Part shown: in pieces, positions 1 through 10,900 of the stretch
Position numbering within the stretch: the first letter of the stretch is position 1
Layout of the letters: every line of letters starts with the position of its first letter
Origin: Artemisia argyi
Taxonomy: Eukaryota; Streptophyta; Magnoliopsida; Asterales; Asteraceae
Direction of reading: 5' to 3'
Assembly (NCBI GenBank): GCA_030686995.1
Contig: CM060685.1
Span: forward strand, 22,800,065 to 22,864,064
DNA: 64,000 nucleotides
Notes under the pieces: generated by a model
What the model was told of the DNA's origin: nothing
The model's database searches: none
The model's input: only the letters and a program-made list of their open reading frames with translations
Translations under genes and position numbers: made by a program

Positions 1-19
1 TAAGTTTGTAACCGATAAA

Positions 20-600
20 CAACGTGTGGTACTTTTCCGAAATGATTGAAGGAAGAGAAGATACACCAACCCCGGGTTTCTCGACCTTATCCCCATTCCA
101 AACATTGGTGACTTACCACCCATAAGTACCTCCACATTTACCGCAAAATCAACATGAAACCCTCTCGCTAACCGAGCCTCTACTTCAGCTAATCCAGAAC
201 CCATGATTAGCCATGCCTTTGTGGAGATTAACTTTGAAGCCTTAGAGTCCTTCATATGGGAACGAAGGAGCCAAGCGCGTAACGAATGGGTCTGATAAGA
301 GTTTGAATACTCGAGCGAATAATATGATGAGGAGATAGAAGCGAAACCTAGGCTAACTCGTAACCAACATACACCCCAATCCTGAGGATTGGCTCTTTAC
401 GTGCTCGAAGGTCTGGGAGAAGGGTGGTAGGATTCTAAGATGTTCGCGACATGGATACCAATATATTTGAAAAGGAATCAGGCGGAAGGGTATCAATGGA
501 ACTAAGAGAATAGAGGATGGGAAAGCCACGGAGTAAACTTACCTCCCTTGCTCACAGCTATCTAGTTAGGAGTGAGAACGGTCAACCTCGGCAGTCGTCT
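20..600 (+). pseudogene. Decayed Ty3/gypsy gag-like remnant
   Basis: The plus strand reads as a broken retrotransposon Gag. About 57-160 gives a proline-rich stretch including NPGFLDLIPIPNIGDLPP. A second in-frame stretch at about 160-292 includes SHAFVEINFEALESF followed by a basic WERRSQARNEW. After two stops an acidic stretch starts FEYSSE. Near 530 a short GVNLPPLL motif appears. This order (short N-terminus, ExxxLES plus RRR-type basic run, EYSSExYDEE acidic run, later LPPLL) is what I associate with gypsy Gag N-termini in Asteraceae. At least four stops and frame changes interrupt it. No LTR, protease or RT is visible nearby, and the left part may continue outside the window. The family assignment is from memory of motif style and is moderate at best. 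Confidence 0.45.
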
Positions 601-690
601 CTCACCACACGAAAATAAATTATTCATGTAAACATAACTAGGTGGAATTCCAGACACCACACGAAAATAAACTGGTAAACTTGGGTCCAC

Positions 691-790
691 TGTTTACTCA
701 TTGCTACTGATACTTTTAACAAACACAATCTAATGGTACCTGTTTACTCATTGCTACTGATACTTTTAACAAACACAATCTAATGGTACC
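691..790. repeat. Perfect 50-bp tandem duplication
   Basis: Positions 691-740 and 741-790 are identical 50-bp units, beginning TGTTTACTCATTGC and ending TAATGGTACC. The flanking sequence contains no gene. Identity of the two units implies a recent slippage or unequal-exchange event. Confidence 0.95.
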
Positions 791-799
791 ACTCAAACA

Positions 800-1790
800 G
801 AGCCTACAAAGGCCTAAAGCAAATTCTCGAGTGTAGGATTAGAAATTATAACAAGGAAGTGGATACACCTGCGCGTTGCGACGACCTTTTTGTGCTTTTG
901 ATATGTACATTCTATTAGTAATGGTATCGAGCACATTTTCAAATGGCCAAAAACATTTACGGAGCTATACGTTGTCATTTAAAAGGGGCCTAAAGCGACG
1001 CTGTTTAGCCATTTCTTTTTACTTCCATCCTCTTTAAATGTTTTCGTTTCGCTTTTCCATTTAAGTTTGGTACTCAACCTCCTAATTACAGATCACGAAT
1101 TTGAATATGTTCCCTTAATAAGGCCCTATTATACAAAAATGCCAAAGACTAAACAAATATTTTTTTTAAATAAGCTTATACCTACACATTGAGAGTGCAC
1201 CTATTATAAAGTCGATACACTCCATTTGAAAATCCTACTCTCTTTTTTTCAACATTTGTAGTTTTGTACTACTAAAGCATTTCACAGCTCAAATACTAAC
1301 CTGAAATTGCAATAGTTCGATGCGAGAACCCAGCAGTGACAAAATATTTGTTAAATTCGCTGTCGTTTCAAATCACGGCGACGGTTCTTGTGTCAACCTA
1401 ATTTTTATCCTTTACCTACAATATGCAAAAGATTATATTCTTACAAATAACATCAATGTAGTATTATCTAACGATAAGAAAACACTTTACAGAGGAATAT
1501 AGTCAAAAATTTGTTATGTTATCTCGATGGCTATAATATGAGTGGACTATTATCCTATGTGTGCTAAAATTATTATATCTGCAGACTGTTCCAGATTTTC
1601 GAAACCAAGATAAAGTCGACAATAAGAGCCCATTGAAGTCTAACGATCCAAGCATTCTATAATACAATCATACCCTAAACAATTGCAACCCTAATCACTT
1701 ATCATCCAAAACGCATCCCCCTTATTATCGCATACAACCCACGCCTCCTTCTTCTCTCTTTCAACACACTCACCAAACTCCAACCTTATA
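800..1790. other. AT-rich non-coding stretch, no gene seen
   Basis: Only short open frames with no recognisable motifs are present (for example a 60-codon frame at 1320-1502). Codon use is not gene-like and no repeat termini were found. Confidence 0.5.
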
Positions 1791-2386
1791 AGTGCATAAG
1801 GTGTCATGAAGAGCTCAAGCTCTTCATTTGAGCCCCACCAGTGCCACATCACCATATCAAAACCTTTTCAAAATTCCCTCTTTATCATAACATAACACAA
1901 CCTCTTCATTTGGGTCTCACCACTTTCAGTTTTATTTTTTATTTTTATTTTTCAAACACACTAAATTTATTTCATTCAATTAAAATTACAAATTAACACA
2001 TACAAAATACAAAAAAAAAAAGAAAAAAAAGAAAAAAAAAGAAAAAAAAAAATTAAAAATGACTTTCAGCCCACTTTATAAAGCCCATTTCTACCCAAAA
2101 TTAAAAAAAAAATAAAAAATAAAAATAATAAAAAAAAGAAGAAAAACATCGTCTACTTAATGTACTGCTCCACACACACAATTTATAGTTTGGAAAAAAA
2201 ATGAAAAGAAAAGAGCTCAACGTTGACTGACAAAAAGGTTCGTCTTATTTTCGTTGTCTGCATGGCGAGGCACCAAACGGTGAAGGATGGCGAGCTTGTG
2301 CGGTATGGTGGCAAGACGGTGGCGAGGGACGGCGAAGTCTACGTAGGTGTGACGAGCTTCAAAAATTCATGACACCGGATGCTCTA
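1791..2386. mobile_element. MITE-like element with short terminal inverted repeats
   Basis: The left end reads AGTGCATAAGGTGTCATGAA. The right end, read on the opposite strand, is AGAGCATCCGGTGTCATGAA, giving an imperfect terminal inverted repeat with the core GGTGTCATGAA. The interior is non-coding, with A-rich runs at 2010-2160 and a GC-richer patch of GGCGAGG-type repeats at 2260-2330. No transposase frame is present. A target duplication was not established, so the superfamily is left open. Confidence 0.5.
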
Positions 2387-3028
2387 ATTCCATAACAAAA
2401 ATAAACTCCACCCTTATTACCCTTTTCCAACGAAACAAAGTACCATCCTTTTCTCTCCAAATGAAATGCAACAGTAACATCCTACATTATCTCACCGTAG
2501 CGCATCATGTCTTCAAGATCTCTTAAATGAGGTCTCGGGTAGATTTTGTTTGTATTTTGTTTCCTGTTTCAATTGGTTTGGTTTTTCTTTTAACCGAAAG
2601 AAAAGAAGAATGAAACCGAGTTGTTTTTGTTTTTTCATTAAAGTTTTCAAATATTTGAAATAAGTTATGCTTCTTATAGATCTATGATAGCTTATGTTCA
2701 CACACGAAAATCTTAAAGATTGGTGATGAACAAAACTGAGATCTCGTGTTTGTTTGAATGTGAATTGGGGAGAGTAAGTGAGGTTAGTGAGGCGGTGATT
2801 TTGTTGTTTTGAGGATGAGGGAGTAATTGTATGTAACACGGATCGAAAGTTCTAGTGAGGCATGGGCATATCATTTGTGTATTAAAAAACAAAATTCTAA
2901 AACGACGCCGTTGCAAAATAAAACTTAAGTCAAAGTCAAAACGACGCAACTTTTACATTGACTAAGAACAAATCATGGCAAGCCAAAAGTTCTTTATAGA
3001 TTCAACTTTTACTATAGAACCCATCAAA

Positions 3029-3582
3029 CAATCTTAGCCACACATTTTTTTTTATCAAAATAAAAAAATAAACTTCCATCCTTTTTTTAAAACTTAAATA
3101 TTTCGCAAACCGTAAATCGTCAAGCTACAAAAAAAAATACCATCGCGACGAGAATTAAACTATCTTTCTATAAACATGCATTGTTATATCATTTCGACGA
3201 TTTTTTTTCGATGATTTTTTTTTTGGCCCAGAAAAATCATATATGATTCGATTTTAACAAATCATATATGATTCTAACGAATCATATATGATTCGTAAGA
3301 ATCATATATGATTCTAACGAATCATATATGTTTCGTAAGAATCATATATGATTCGTAAGAATCGAATCATATATGATTTTTACGAATCATATATGATTCT
3401 TTCTGGGCGGAAATTAAAAAAAAAATTCGTCGAAAGTATATAACAATGCATATCTATAGAAAGATAATTTAATTCTCGTCGCGATGGTATTTTTTTTTTG
3501 TAGCTTGAAAATTTACCGTTTACAAGATATGTTGTTTTGAAAAAAAAAAAGTGGAAAATATAAATGGGTGGCTATGATTGGT
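3029..3582. mobile_element. Foldback MITE, copy 1, with palindromic repeat core
   Basis: Two long inverted arms (about 3029-3215 and 3420-3582) carry the same sequence in opposite orientation, including TACCATCGCGACGAGAATTAA on one side and its complement on the other. Outer ends are complementary around TAGCCAC. Between the arms, 3232-3405 holds about eight copies of the palindrome AATCATATATGATT spaced roughly 20-25 bp apart. There is no ORF. Two more members of the same family sit near 27.2-27.8 kb and 36.5-37.1 kb, with a different core palindrome. Confidence 0.75.
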
Positions 3583-3837
3583 TGATAAGTACTATGTCAT
3601 GTATGTGTTCTTCATGGATCTCAACTCATCACAGCAAAAGCAACAATTTCCAAACGACATTGTTTTTGGCCCATTAAAAACGACATTATTTCAAACGGGA
3701 AATGATATATAGTAAAGTATAATATAATATAATAAATACTTTTGTTTCTTCTTAAAAACTTCTATTATTCGAGCTTTCTTTGACATATGACAAGTAAAAT
3801 AATACCTTTGTTTTTTCTTAAAACTTGTATTATTCAC

Positions 3838-4062
3838 TGTATGTTTGGCACGGAGCGGTGTGGAGTTTTTTAAAGCGGTGAGCAATAAACATTTTGGTTT
3901 TTAGTATTAGTTTAGCAAAAGAGCGGTGAGTTTTCCTATTTTTTAAGAATGCTCATTTTTTCAATGCTTTTTTAAGGAGCTGAGAGCGGTGAGCAGTGAA
4001 CTTTGGCTACTGCTCACTGCTCATATCTAGTGCTCACTGCTAATTTTAACAAACGCACCCTC
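3838..4062. mobile_element. hAT-like MITE inserted in a tandem repeat
   Basis: The left end is TGTATGTTTGGCACGGAGCG. The right end, read on the opposite strand, is GAGGGTGCGTTTGTTAAAAT. GGTGYGTTTGG-type ends are typical of plant hAT MITEs. The interior is rich in GAGCGGTGAGC/GCTCACTGC words in both orientations. The flanks are parts of a roughly 80-bp tandem unit (CTTTCTTTGACATATG near 3774 and CTTTCTTTGGCATATG near 4065), so the element split the second unit. A relative lies at 56056-56275. Confidence 0.5.
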
Positions 4063-4079
4063 AATCTTTCTTTGGCATA

Positions 4080-4915
4080 TGGCAGGCAAAATAAGCATAT
4101 AAGAGCCTAGATTGGGTTCATTTTAAAATAAATCGGTAATAGAAGCTAGGAACACATACCGAACAACTTGTGATTAGGTTTGCACACCCAACAACTAATT
4201 AATCTAACATATATAACATCATGGTTGCAAAAATCGTGAATCGGTAGTCGGGCGATCAACCCCCCTTAGCTTGTAATCGTTCTAGGCGGGATTAATCGGT
4301 GATTAATCGGATTGACATTTTCAACAAGTTTTCTATATTTTCAGAAAGTTTTGGGTATTTTTGGAAAATTTTAGGTATTATTGGCAAGATTTTTCTTAAA
4401 AAAATATCTTGAAATAGATATAAACAACAAGTGTAACTTATTAAACAAATTTATGGGGAGTTTTGGGTATTTCCAGCAAGGTTTGAAAGTTTCGGTCAAG
4501 CTTGACCACCGTTAACCGTCATTAACCGTCGTTGACCACGGTTGTTAGAGTTGTTTGACCGATTTACAAAAATCGGAAAGGTTGGTTGCCTTGTAGCACC
4601 TAATCTTGTTTTGCAACATTGTATAATATATAGAATCATGATCAAATGAGAAATTTTTATACATTGTAAAGAGACTTTTAGAACCAATTATTTCTTATAC
4701 ATTGTAGATCAAGCTATTGAATCACTTGAAAATAAATTTGGTCAATTTAGATTTAAAAACTAATCAAAGATTTCTCATTAATAGAAAATTAAATTTTATA
4801 TAAACGACCTTTTGACAAATAACTTTAATAAAGAAAAGCCCGGTTTTAAATATTCGCTTTAGGCCTCGGTAAAAAATGAGTTGCGCCTGATACCACTTAA
4901 AGAAAATATAAAATA
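4080..4915. other. Non-coding stretch, no gene seen
   Basis: This is AT-rich DNA with repeated GTTAACCGTC-type words near 4505-4545. No frame shows recognisable protein motifs, and no terminal repeats were found. Confidence 0.4.
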
Positions 4916-4920
4916 AAAAG

Positions 4921-4921
<1 letters not shown>

Positions 4922-4985
<64 letters not shown>
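4922..4985. repeat. Compound microsatellite (TA)n(GA)n
   Basis: About 40 bp of TA dinucleotides run directly into about 20 bp of GA dinucleotides. The long minus-strand open frames here, rich in Tyr-Ile and Ser-Leu, are products of the microsatellite and not genes. Confidence 0.95.
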
Positions 4986-5259
4986 GAGAAATAATGAGAA
5001 GAAAAATATAAAATGAAAAAAATGAAAATAATTTTTAGCCACACATTTCAAATAAGTGAAGAAATTTAAAAGGAGATGCATTTATAAATAAAAGGTTATA
5101 AACTTTGTCTTTATATGATATTTTTCAAATAATATAAATAAAAGGTTAAATTTTCAAAATTTTGAATCAAGAATTTGTTTCTAATCAGCTTAAAAAACAT
5201 GCTTATAAAAAAATCGCAAAAAAACTTGAATCAAGGCTTCAAACTACGATTTTTATGAT

Positions 5260-5516
5260 TTCTCAAAGAGAAAATTCCTAAACTAGTAAAAAAAACTTGA
5301 GTGGTCCGTGACTTGGTCATCAATGGCATCCTTTTCCCATTTTGGTCATGCTCGACTGCTCAACTGCTCGACTCCACTCAATTTTTGACACGTGTCATAA
5401 TTTAAGTGAAGTCGAGCAGTCGAACATGACCAAAATGGGAAAATGATGCCATTGATGACCAAGTCACGGACCATTCAAGTTTTTTTTACTAGTTTGAGAA
5501 TTTTCTCTTTCTCAAA
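5260..5516. mobile_element. Foldback MITE with arms of about 110 bp
   Basis: The left arm (5260-5370) and right arm (about 5405-5516) are near-perfect inverted copies. For example, TGGTCCGTGACTTGGTCATC on the left pairs with GATGACCAAGTCACGGACCA on the right. Only about 40 bp separate the arms. The transcript of either strand would form a long hairpin. There is no ORF. Confidence 0.85.
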
Positions 5517-5640
5517 TTCCTTAGTTTCTCACCGGAACTAGAGTCTCTCTTACTATTCTCAATCGATTTGAAAATATATACTCCGTATAATTTAGTTTTG
5601 GGGCCCGAAACTTAAGAACATAAATTAAATGTTCCTTTTT

Positions 5641-5911
5641 AAAAGGTGTTACAAAAGTGCAATCATGACATAATAAACTGAAAAAATAGTAGGAGTATCA
5701 TCTTTTCTTTTAAACACATTTTTTTGGGTTCAAAATTGTAAGTAAACACTTGTTGGATCAGTCCAAACACTTGTTGATCTTTTTAAAAGGTGTTACAAAA
5801 GTGCAATCATGACATAATAAACTGAAAAAATAGTAGGAGTATCATCTTTTCTTTTAAACACATTTTTTTGGGTTCAAAATTGTAAGTAAACACTTGTTGG
5901 ATCAGTCCAAA
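5641..5911. repeat. Tandem duplication, 144-bp period
   Basis: The segment starting AAAAGGTGTTACAAAAGTGC at 5641 begins again at 5785 and matches through the GGATCAGTCCAA motif. The second unit is partial, ending near 5911. No coding content. Confidence 0.9.
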
Positions 5912-6018
5912 AAAGCAAGGCGAATATTTAGTTTGAGACGGAATTAGTACATAACTAGCATGCAAAATAGAAAAGTAATGGAGTTATATCTTACCAATAC
6001 AGCGTATGAAGATGTCAC

Positions 6019-7083
6019 CAGTTGTGAAGGAGAATAGAGAAGAAAAACTAATAACCAGAAATGAAGAGGAGGGAATTTTTTGATCTACCTGGCCGGCCCG
6101 AGGCGGCACATGTAATTTATTCAACGTATGGGAGGAGTTGGTGAGGAGTCGTCAAGACAAAATATTATTCAAGTGATTATAATATCATGATATGGAACAG
6201 CGTGTCCGGATATTACGGGAGTGACGGTTTGTTTAAAGTTTTTTTTATCCTATTTTCGTAAAACTAGTTTTGTAACCCCCGGCTTCCAGATAAGATTTTT
6301 CTTAACAAAAATACATTAAATTTTTATATATACATATAGTTATAATACATGTACATGCATGAGTAATACATTGATTTTCCATTATGTATTAATAATAATA
6401 GATATTTTGTTGAGTTGATGTTATTTAAATTTAACTATTCATGTCATGTTCTAAACATTTACGTGTTTAATAGCACGTAATAACATTTAAAAAACTTTCC
6501 CTTAACAAACTTTCCCGTCATATTTTCCCCCATTTGTTTTTTTTTAAAATGATATCACACTTGAAATCCGACCCCCGAGTTAAACCATCCAAACGAGTAA
6601 GCCCCGGGACCCGAACCACTACAAGAGACCTGTGAAGGAAAACATCTATAACACAGGCTTCGCACTAAGAGAAAAATCCGGATTTTCTTTGTCATTTGCG
6701 AGACACGAACCGGGTAAAACCCCTCCCCATATTCAATAAAAGCTTCATTTCTTCCTCAATTTTTACCTGAGTTTCATTTTAAAATCATACAATCAGCAAG
6801 TTGTGAAGGAGGATATGATAGAGAACAAAACCACACTGATTATTGAAGGAATTTTGATCTACCTGGCCGGCCCGAGGCGGCACATGTAATTTATTCAACG
6901 TATGGGAAAAGTTGGTGAGGAGTCGTCAAGACAAAATATTATTCAAGTGATTATAATATCATGATATGGAACAGCGTGTCCGGATATTACGGGAGTGCCG
7001 GTTTGTGTAAGGTTTTTTAATCAATTTCATAAAATTAGTTTTGTACCCTGCGCTTCTAGATAAGATTTTTCTTTACAAAAATA
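6019..7083. repeat. Direct repeat pair of about 290 bp, period about 770 bp
   Basis: The segment 6019-6312 and the segment 6797-7083 are direct copies. Both run from AGTTGTGAAGGAG through GGCCGGCCCGAGGCGGCAC, GAACAGCGTGTCCGGATATT and AGATAAGATTTTTCTT. The intervening 6313-6796 contains a second repeat, which reappears at 23555-23880. That repeat is interrupted here by about 200 bp (about 6531-6732) that the distant copy lacks. Whether the pair marks ends of a larger element or a simple duplication cannot be decided by eye. Confidence 0.8.
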
Positions 7084-7112
7084 CTAGTTATAAGTCCCGT
7101 GCACGCACGGGA
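7084..7112 (-). repeat. Candidate Helitron 3' terminus (hairpin plus CTAG)
   Basis: Read on the minus strand, TCCCGTGC and GCACGGGA form a perfect 8-bp stem with a 2-base loop (7095-7112). Seven bases further on comes CTAG, matching the CTRR end rule for Helitrons. Weaker versions of CTAG plus TTATAA plus a hairpin occur at 23548-23581, 28627-28650 and 37937-37960. No 5' TC end or Rep/Helicase gene was located. Confidence 0.4.
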
Positions 7113-7364
7113 TTTTTTCTAAAAAAATTTATTAGATATTAGTATAGTGGGAACTTAAATTAAATTGCACAGTTATATTGTACATAATAATTATTATTTG
7201 TTTATTTTTGCGTAATTGTTTAAAGTAAAAGGGAAATTGAAACTTCAAAAATGACTACCTCCATCTCAAAATTTTTGGCGGGAGACAATTTTTTTCATTA
7301 GTTTATGTTTATGTTTTCATATAAAAATGACTACCTCCATCTCAAAATGAATACCACAAAAATT

Positions 7365-7690
7365 GGCTTTTAGACCGGTTATAAAGCATTTATAAACCGG
7401 TGACAAGGGGGGTCTAAATGGGGGGAGGTCCAAAAGGTTATTAGACATTTAGACCGGGTGAACGACCGGTCTAAAAGAGATATATAGACGGGTGCTACAA
7501 CCGGTTCAAAAGACTTTTCCACCGGTCTAAATATGTATTATTGGGCAAAGAAGGTTTGGAACTTGCAGGTTTAGACCGGTTTATCAACCGGCCTAATAGA
7601 CTATTCCACCGGTCTAAATATTCATTGTTGTTTTGGAACTAGCAGTTTTTAGACCGGGTTTCCAACCGGTCCAAATATCTATTACTGGGC
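7365..7690. repeat. CACTA left subterminal repeat array
   Basis: About a dozen copies of a TTTAGACCGGT core occur in direct and inverted orientation, with small variants such as AGACCGGGT and ACCGGTCTAAAT. They mirror the array at the opposite end. In En/Spm such subterminal motifs bind the TNPA-type protein; that role is inferred here. Confidence 0.85.
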
Positions 7691-7951
7691 AAACACAACC
7701 TGGAACCACCTGTTTTGTCACCTATTAAGCAGCTATTTCACAGCAATAAGCAAATCCAATTACCCAATACTTTAATAAGCAAAATCCAGGAAATAAGATG
7801 TTTATTTAAATAGAAATCCGTACATAGTCTAATTTAAGCATAAATCCAAACATCGTTTAAACTTTAAACTAAAGATAAATCCAACAGCCTCTAACTTAGC
7901 AAAACCACATGAGAGCTAATAATGTGTATCTAATAAGCACTTCATCCACAA

Positions 7952-10900
7952 TCAAATAGGACACATCGTATGCCACTGCTCCACGGTTCGATCAATATCT
8001 TTTTCAACAAGCTGCCGTCGACTCGTCCATGGGATCTATATGTTAACAGATATAAAAAATACTTGAATATTATGTATAAACGATGTAGAAAGAGAGTCAA
8101 AAAAGAGCTCATGGATACATACTGTTGAAGGGAAGTGATGCTGATGACTGTTCACAAAGTCGTACATCCATCTCATGACATAATAACCGGCATCCAAGTC
8201 GCGTTGTTGTTGATTGCACTACAATTTAATATGATGAGAACAACCAATCAAAACATTGTATAAAGATAATGAAGAATATCACTACTTGTTCAGTTGTTTG
8301 TTTCCTTAGCAAGCACTTGCTGCAAGTAACAACCAGCAAGAATAAGAGTTGTCATGTCACTAGGTCAAGGTTTAAGATATATCACATACAAGTGGAAACT
8401 ACACATTCTATCTCAATAAGCAATACAGAGCATAAGACCTTAACACCCCTGGTAATTCCACACTTAAGTCTCTGGGGGTTAAACTAGCTGCTCGACTACT
8501 ACCTAACTTGCGCTCCATATTTACATGGAACAACCTGCTCCCGTTTGAAAATAACATTTTTGTTTGGCGATTCTCCTTAAAAGGCTGCCTACTCATGATA
8601 ACCTGTCCAAATTGGTGTGCTAATGCTATTATTAAACTATAATGAGTGATTAAAAGCTAAAAGCATGCAATTAAAAGCTAATTAAGGAAATTGGTTTACT
8701 AACTAAGTCTTGGTGCAGGGCACTGGTTGGACTGAACAGCCAAGTTGGAGCTGCTCAAAAGCTTATAAAAAAATTCCAAAAAATATATAAAAATGTGGAT
8801 TAGAAATATAAGCTACCAAATATTGATTCCCTGAAATTACAGAGGTATTGGATAAAAATTGAGGAAATGAAAAATCAAAGCAAAAATGGTTTTGGAAAAT
8901 GTTTTTGGTATTTTGACTTTTTTCTAGTTTTTGCTCAGTTGACTTTTATGAATTTTAAATGATCCTAAATGATTGATAATGGACTAATAAGCTAATATGT
9001 GAGTGAAATAAGCTATTGTGACTACTTATGCAACTAAATTGAGGATTATGCAACTGACTTTTAACTAACTGATGCAATAATGAAATTAAAAGTGGAATTT
9101 GACTTTTTAACAAAAGAACAAAGGATTTTATGGTTTATCTATCCTATATGAGTCTAAAGTAAGTTAACTGAACTAAATGCAATGCATTATTCAAGCTAGA
9201 ACACAGTATGATCAATTAAACCAAACACCCCTTTAACTAACTGTTTTAGTGATTTATGATGCAAATCTATGAATTAAACCCCAAACCCTTAAAACAAGCT
9301 TATATTAAGCTGAGATAAGCTGATCTAAACTCCTAATCACAGATTTTAACAACAAAACACCAAAGGATCACAAGTATGCAGTTTAGACAGTTAATCCAAA
9401 AAAACAAGAAATAAGGTGCAATAAGCTACCAAATGACTAGATCTCTATTCTTCTATGGTCTAAAGTGACAGATTGGCGAGACTTGACACATCCTCAATAT
9501 GCAACTGATGCTAATTTGTGCAATAGCTTATCATTTACTTGTACTTCTATATAAAGCTAATGATCTAGTAGTATTTAACCTCTTGCTAGTTAAATTAATA
9601 TTATAAAGTGAGATAAGTTACCTTAGCAATTGTCCATGTGTAGCTACCAACAACACTGAAAAGTAGATTAACCGTGTGTTAGTATTGTAGAAACAAATGA
9701 AAATCTTTTGACAGTTACGGAAAAAAAGAATTACTCTTGCAAATGGCTTGTTAACCAGTAAGTGCGCTCCGTCTTTGTTTGCCTCTTATTTTTTGAATCC
9801 AGGATGTACCCCATGCGTTGTTTTGGGCATATAACAAACAGCACCCAATGGTCCCTAGTAAAGTGACATTAACACGTTAGCAAAGACAATCAACACATAA
9901 AACATTTATTTAGAGACTAAGTAAGTAGTATAACGTACTCCTGAGCATAAGGTGCTAAAATAAAATCACAGTCAGAGACGCTTAATGTGCGTGTCAAGTA
10001 ATCTTTCACAGCCGAACCCGGTTGAAGACATAAGTTCCCTTCAATCGAATAAGGGTTCAAAAACCCGCATCGGTTATCATTTCTTGACTGCAACATTTTG
10101 CATAGGCCCCTGAAAAATTACAAGACATTTATGCATATACGAAAATGTTAAATAATGTGAAAAATGTGCATAAGAGTGTTAGTGTACTTACCACTCAAAA
10201 GATAACAAAATGCTACTATTCAGCCCATCTAATTTCCATAAACTCATTATGTCATCGGTAGAAATTGAAACATGAAACCTATCTTCATGCCCTGCAATCA
10301 TCCCGCCAGGAACTTCAAAAATATGGTCAGCAGTATCATCGTCACGGGTTGTCCAACTAACATAAGCAGCTTGCACACAAGGTTGTTTCCTAAAAACGAC
10401 ATGTTCAAAGTCATCAAGTTTCTTTTCCAGCTCTTTTTTCGTTTTTCTAGCATCCTCCACTGCTGATGATGCTTCTGTTTGTTGGGTCTCCAATAATGCT
10501 GGTGTTTGTAGGGCTGACAGCAATGGTGTTGTTTCTTGAGCCACCTGCACACACATACATCGTTAGATCTTTAATTTTATATAAAAATTTTATACTTTTA
10601 TTCATATAATTCTAGAAAGTTTAGTGTTTACATGATTGGGTGTGGCCAATGTGTGCTGCAATGTTGCTGCTTCTTTCCTCTGTGAAGCTTTATCTTTCGA
10701 AGTCGGGGTGTTCTCCTATTAACAAGTAATCAATTAACATAAGTACTAATACAAATATCACCAAAAAAAAGTAGGGTTGAGTTTACTATACCAAAATGCG
10801 AGAAATTCTGCAACGTGGCCACTGTAAAAAGCTCCCAACTGATTGTTTTAACATAGTAATGGTGTCATCCGCTTTCGACAACACTGGAAGCTTAGTATCT

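Noticed and set aside
1..398. About 130 codons open on the minus strand running off the left edge
   Set aside because: It lies antisense to the gypsy Gag-like reading on the plus strand and has no recognisable motif; treated as a shadow.
2513..2949. Two overlapping minus-strand frames (78-108 codons)
   Set aside because: Overlapping frames without motifs or gene-like composition; no splice or repeat support.
4764..5081. 105-codon minus-strand frame resembling a membrane protein
   Set aside because: Its hydrophobic core is the translation of the (TA)n(GA)n microsatellite.
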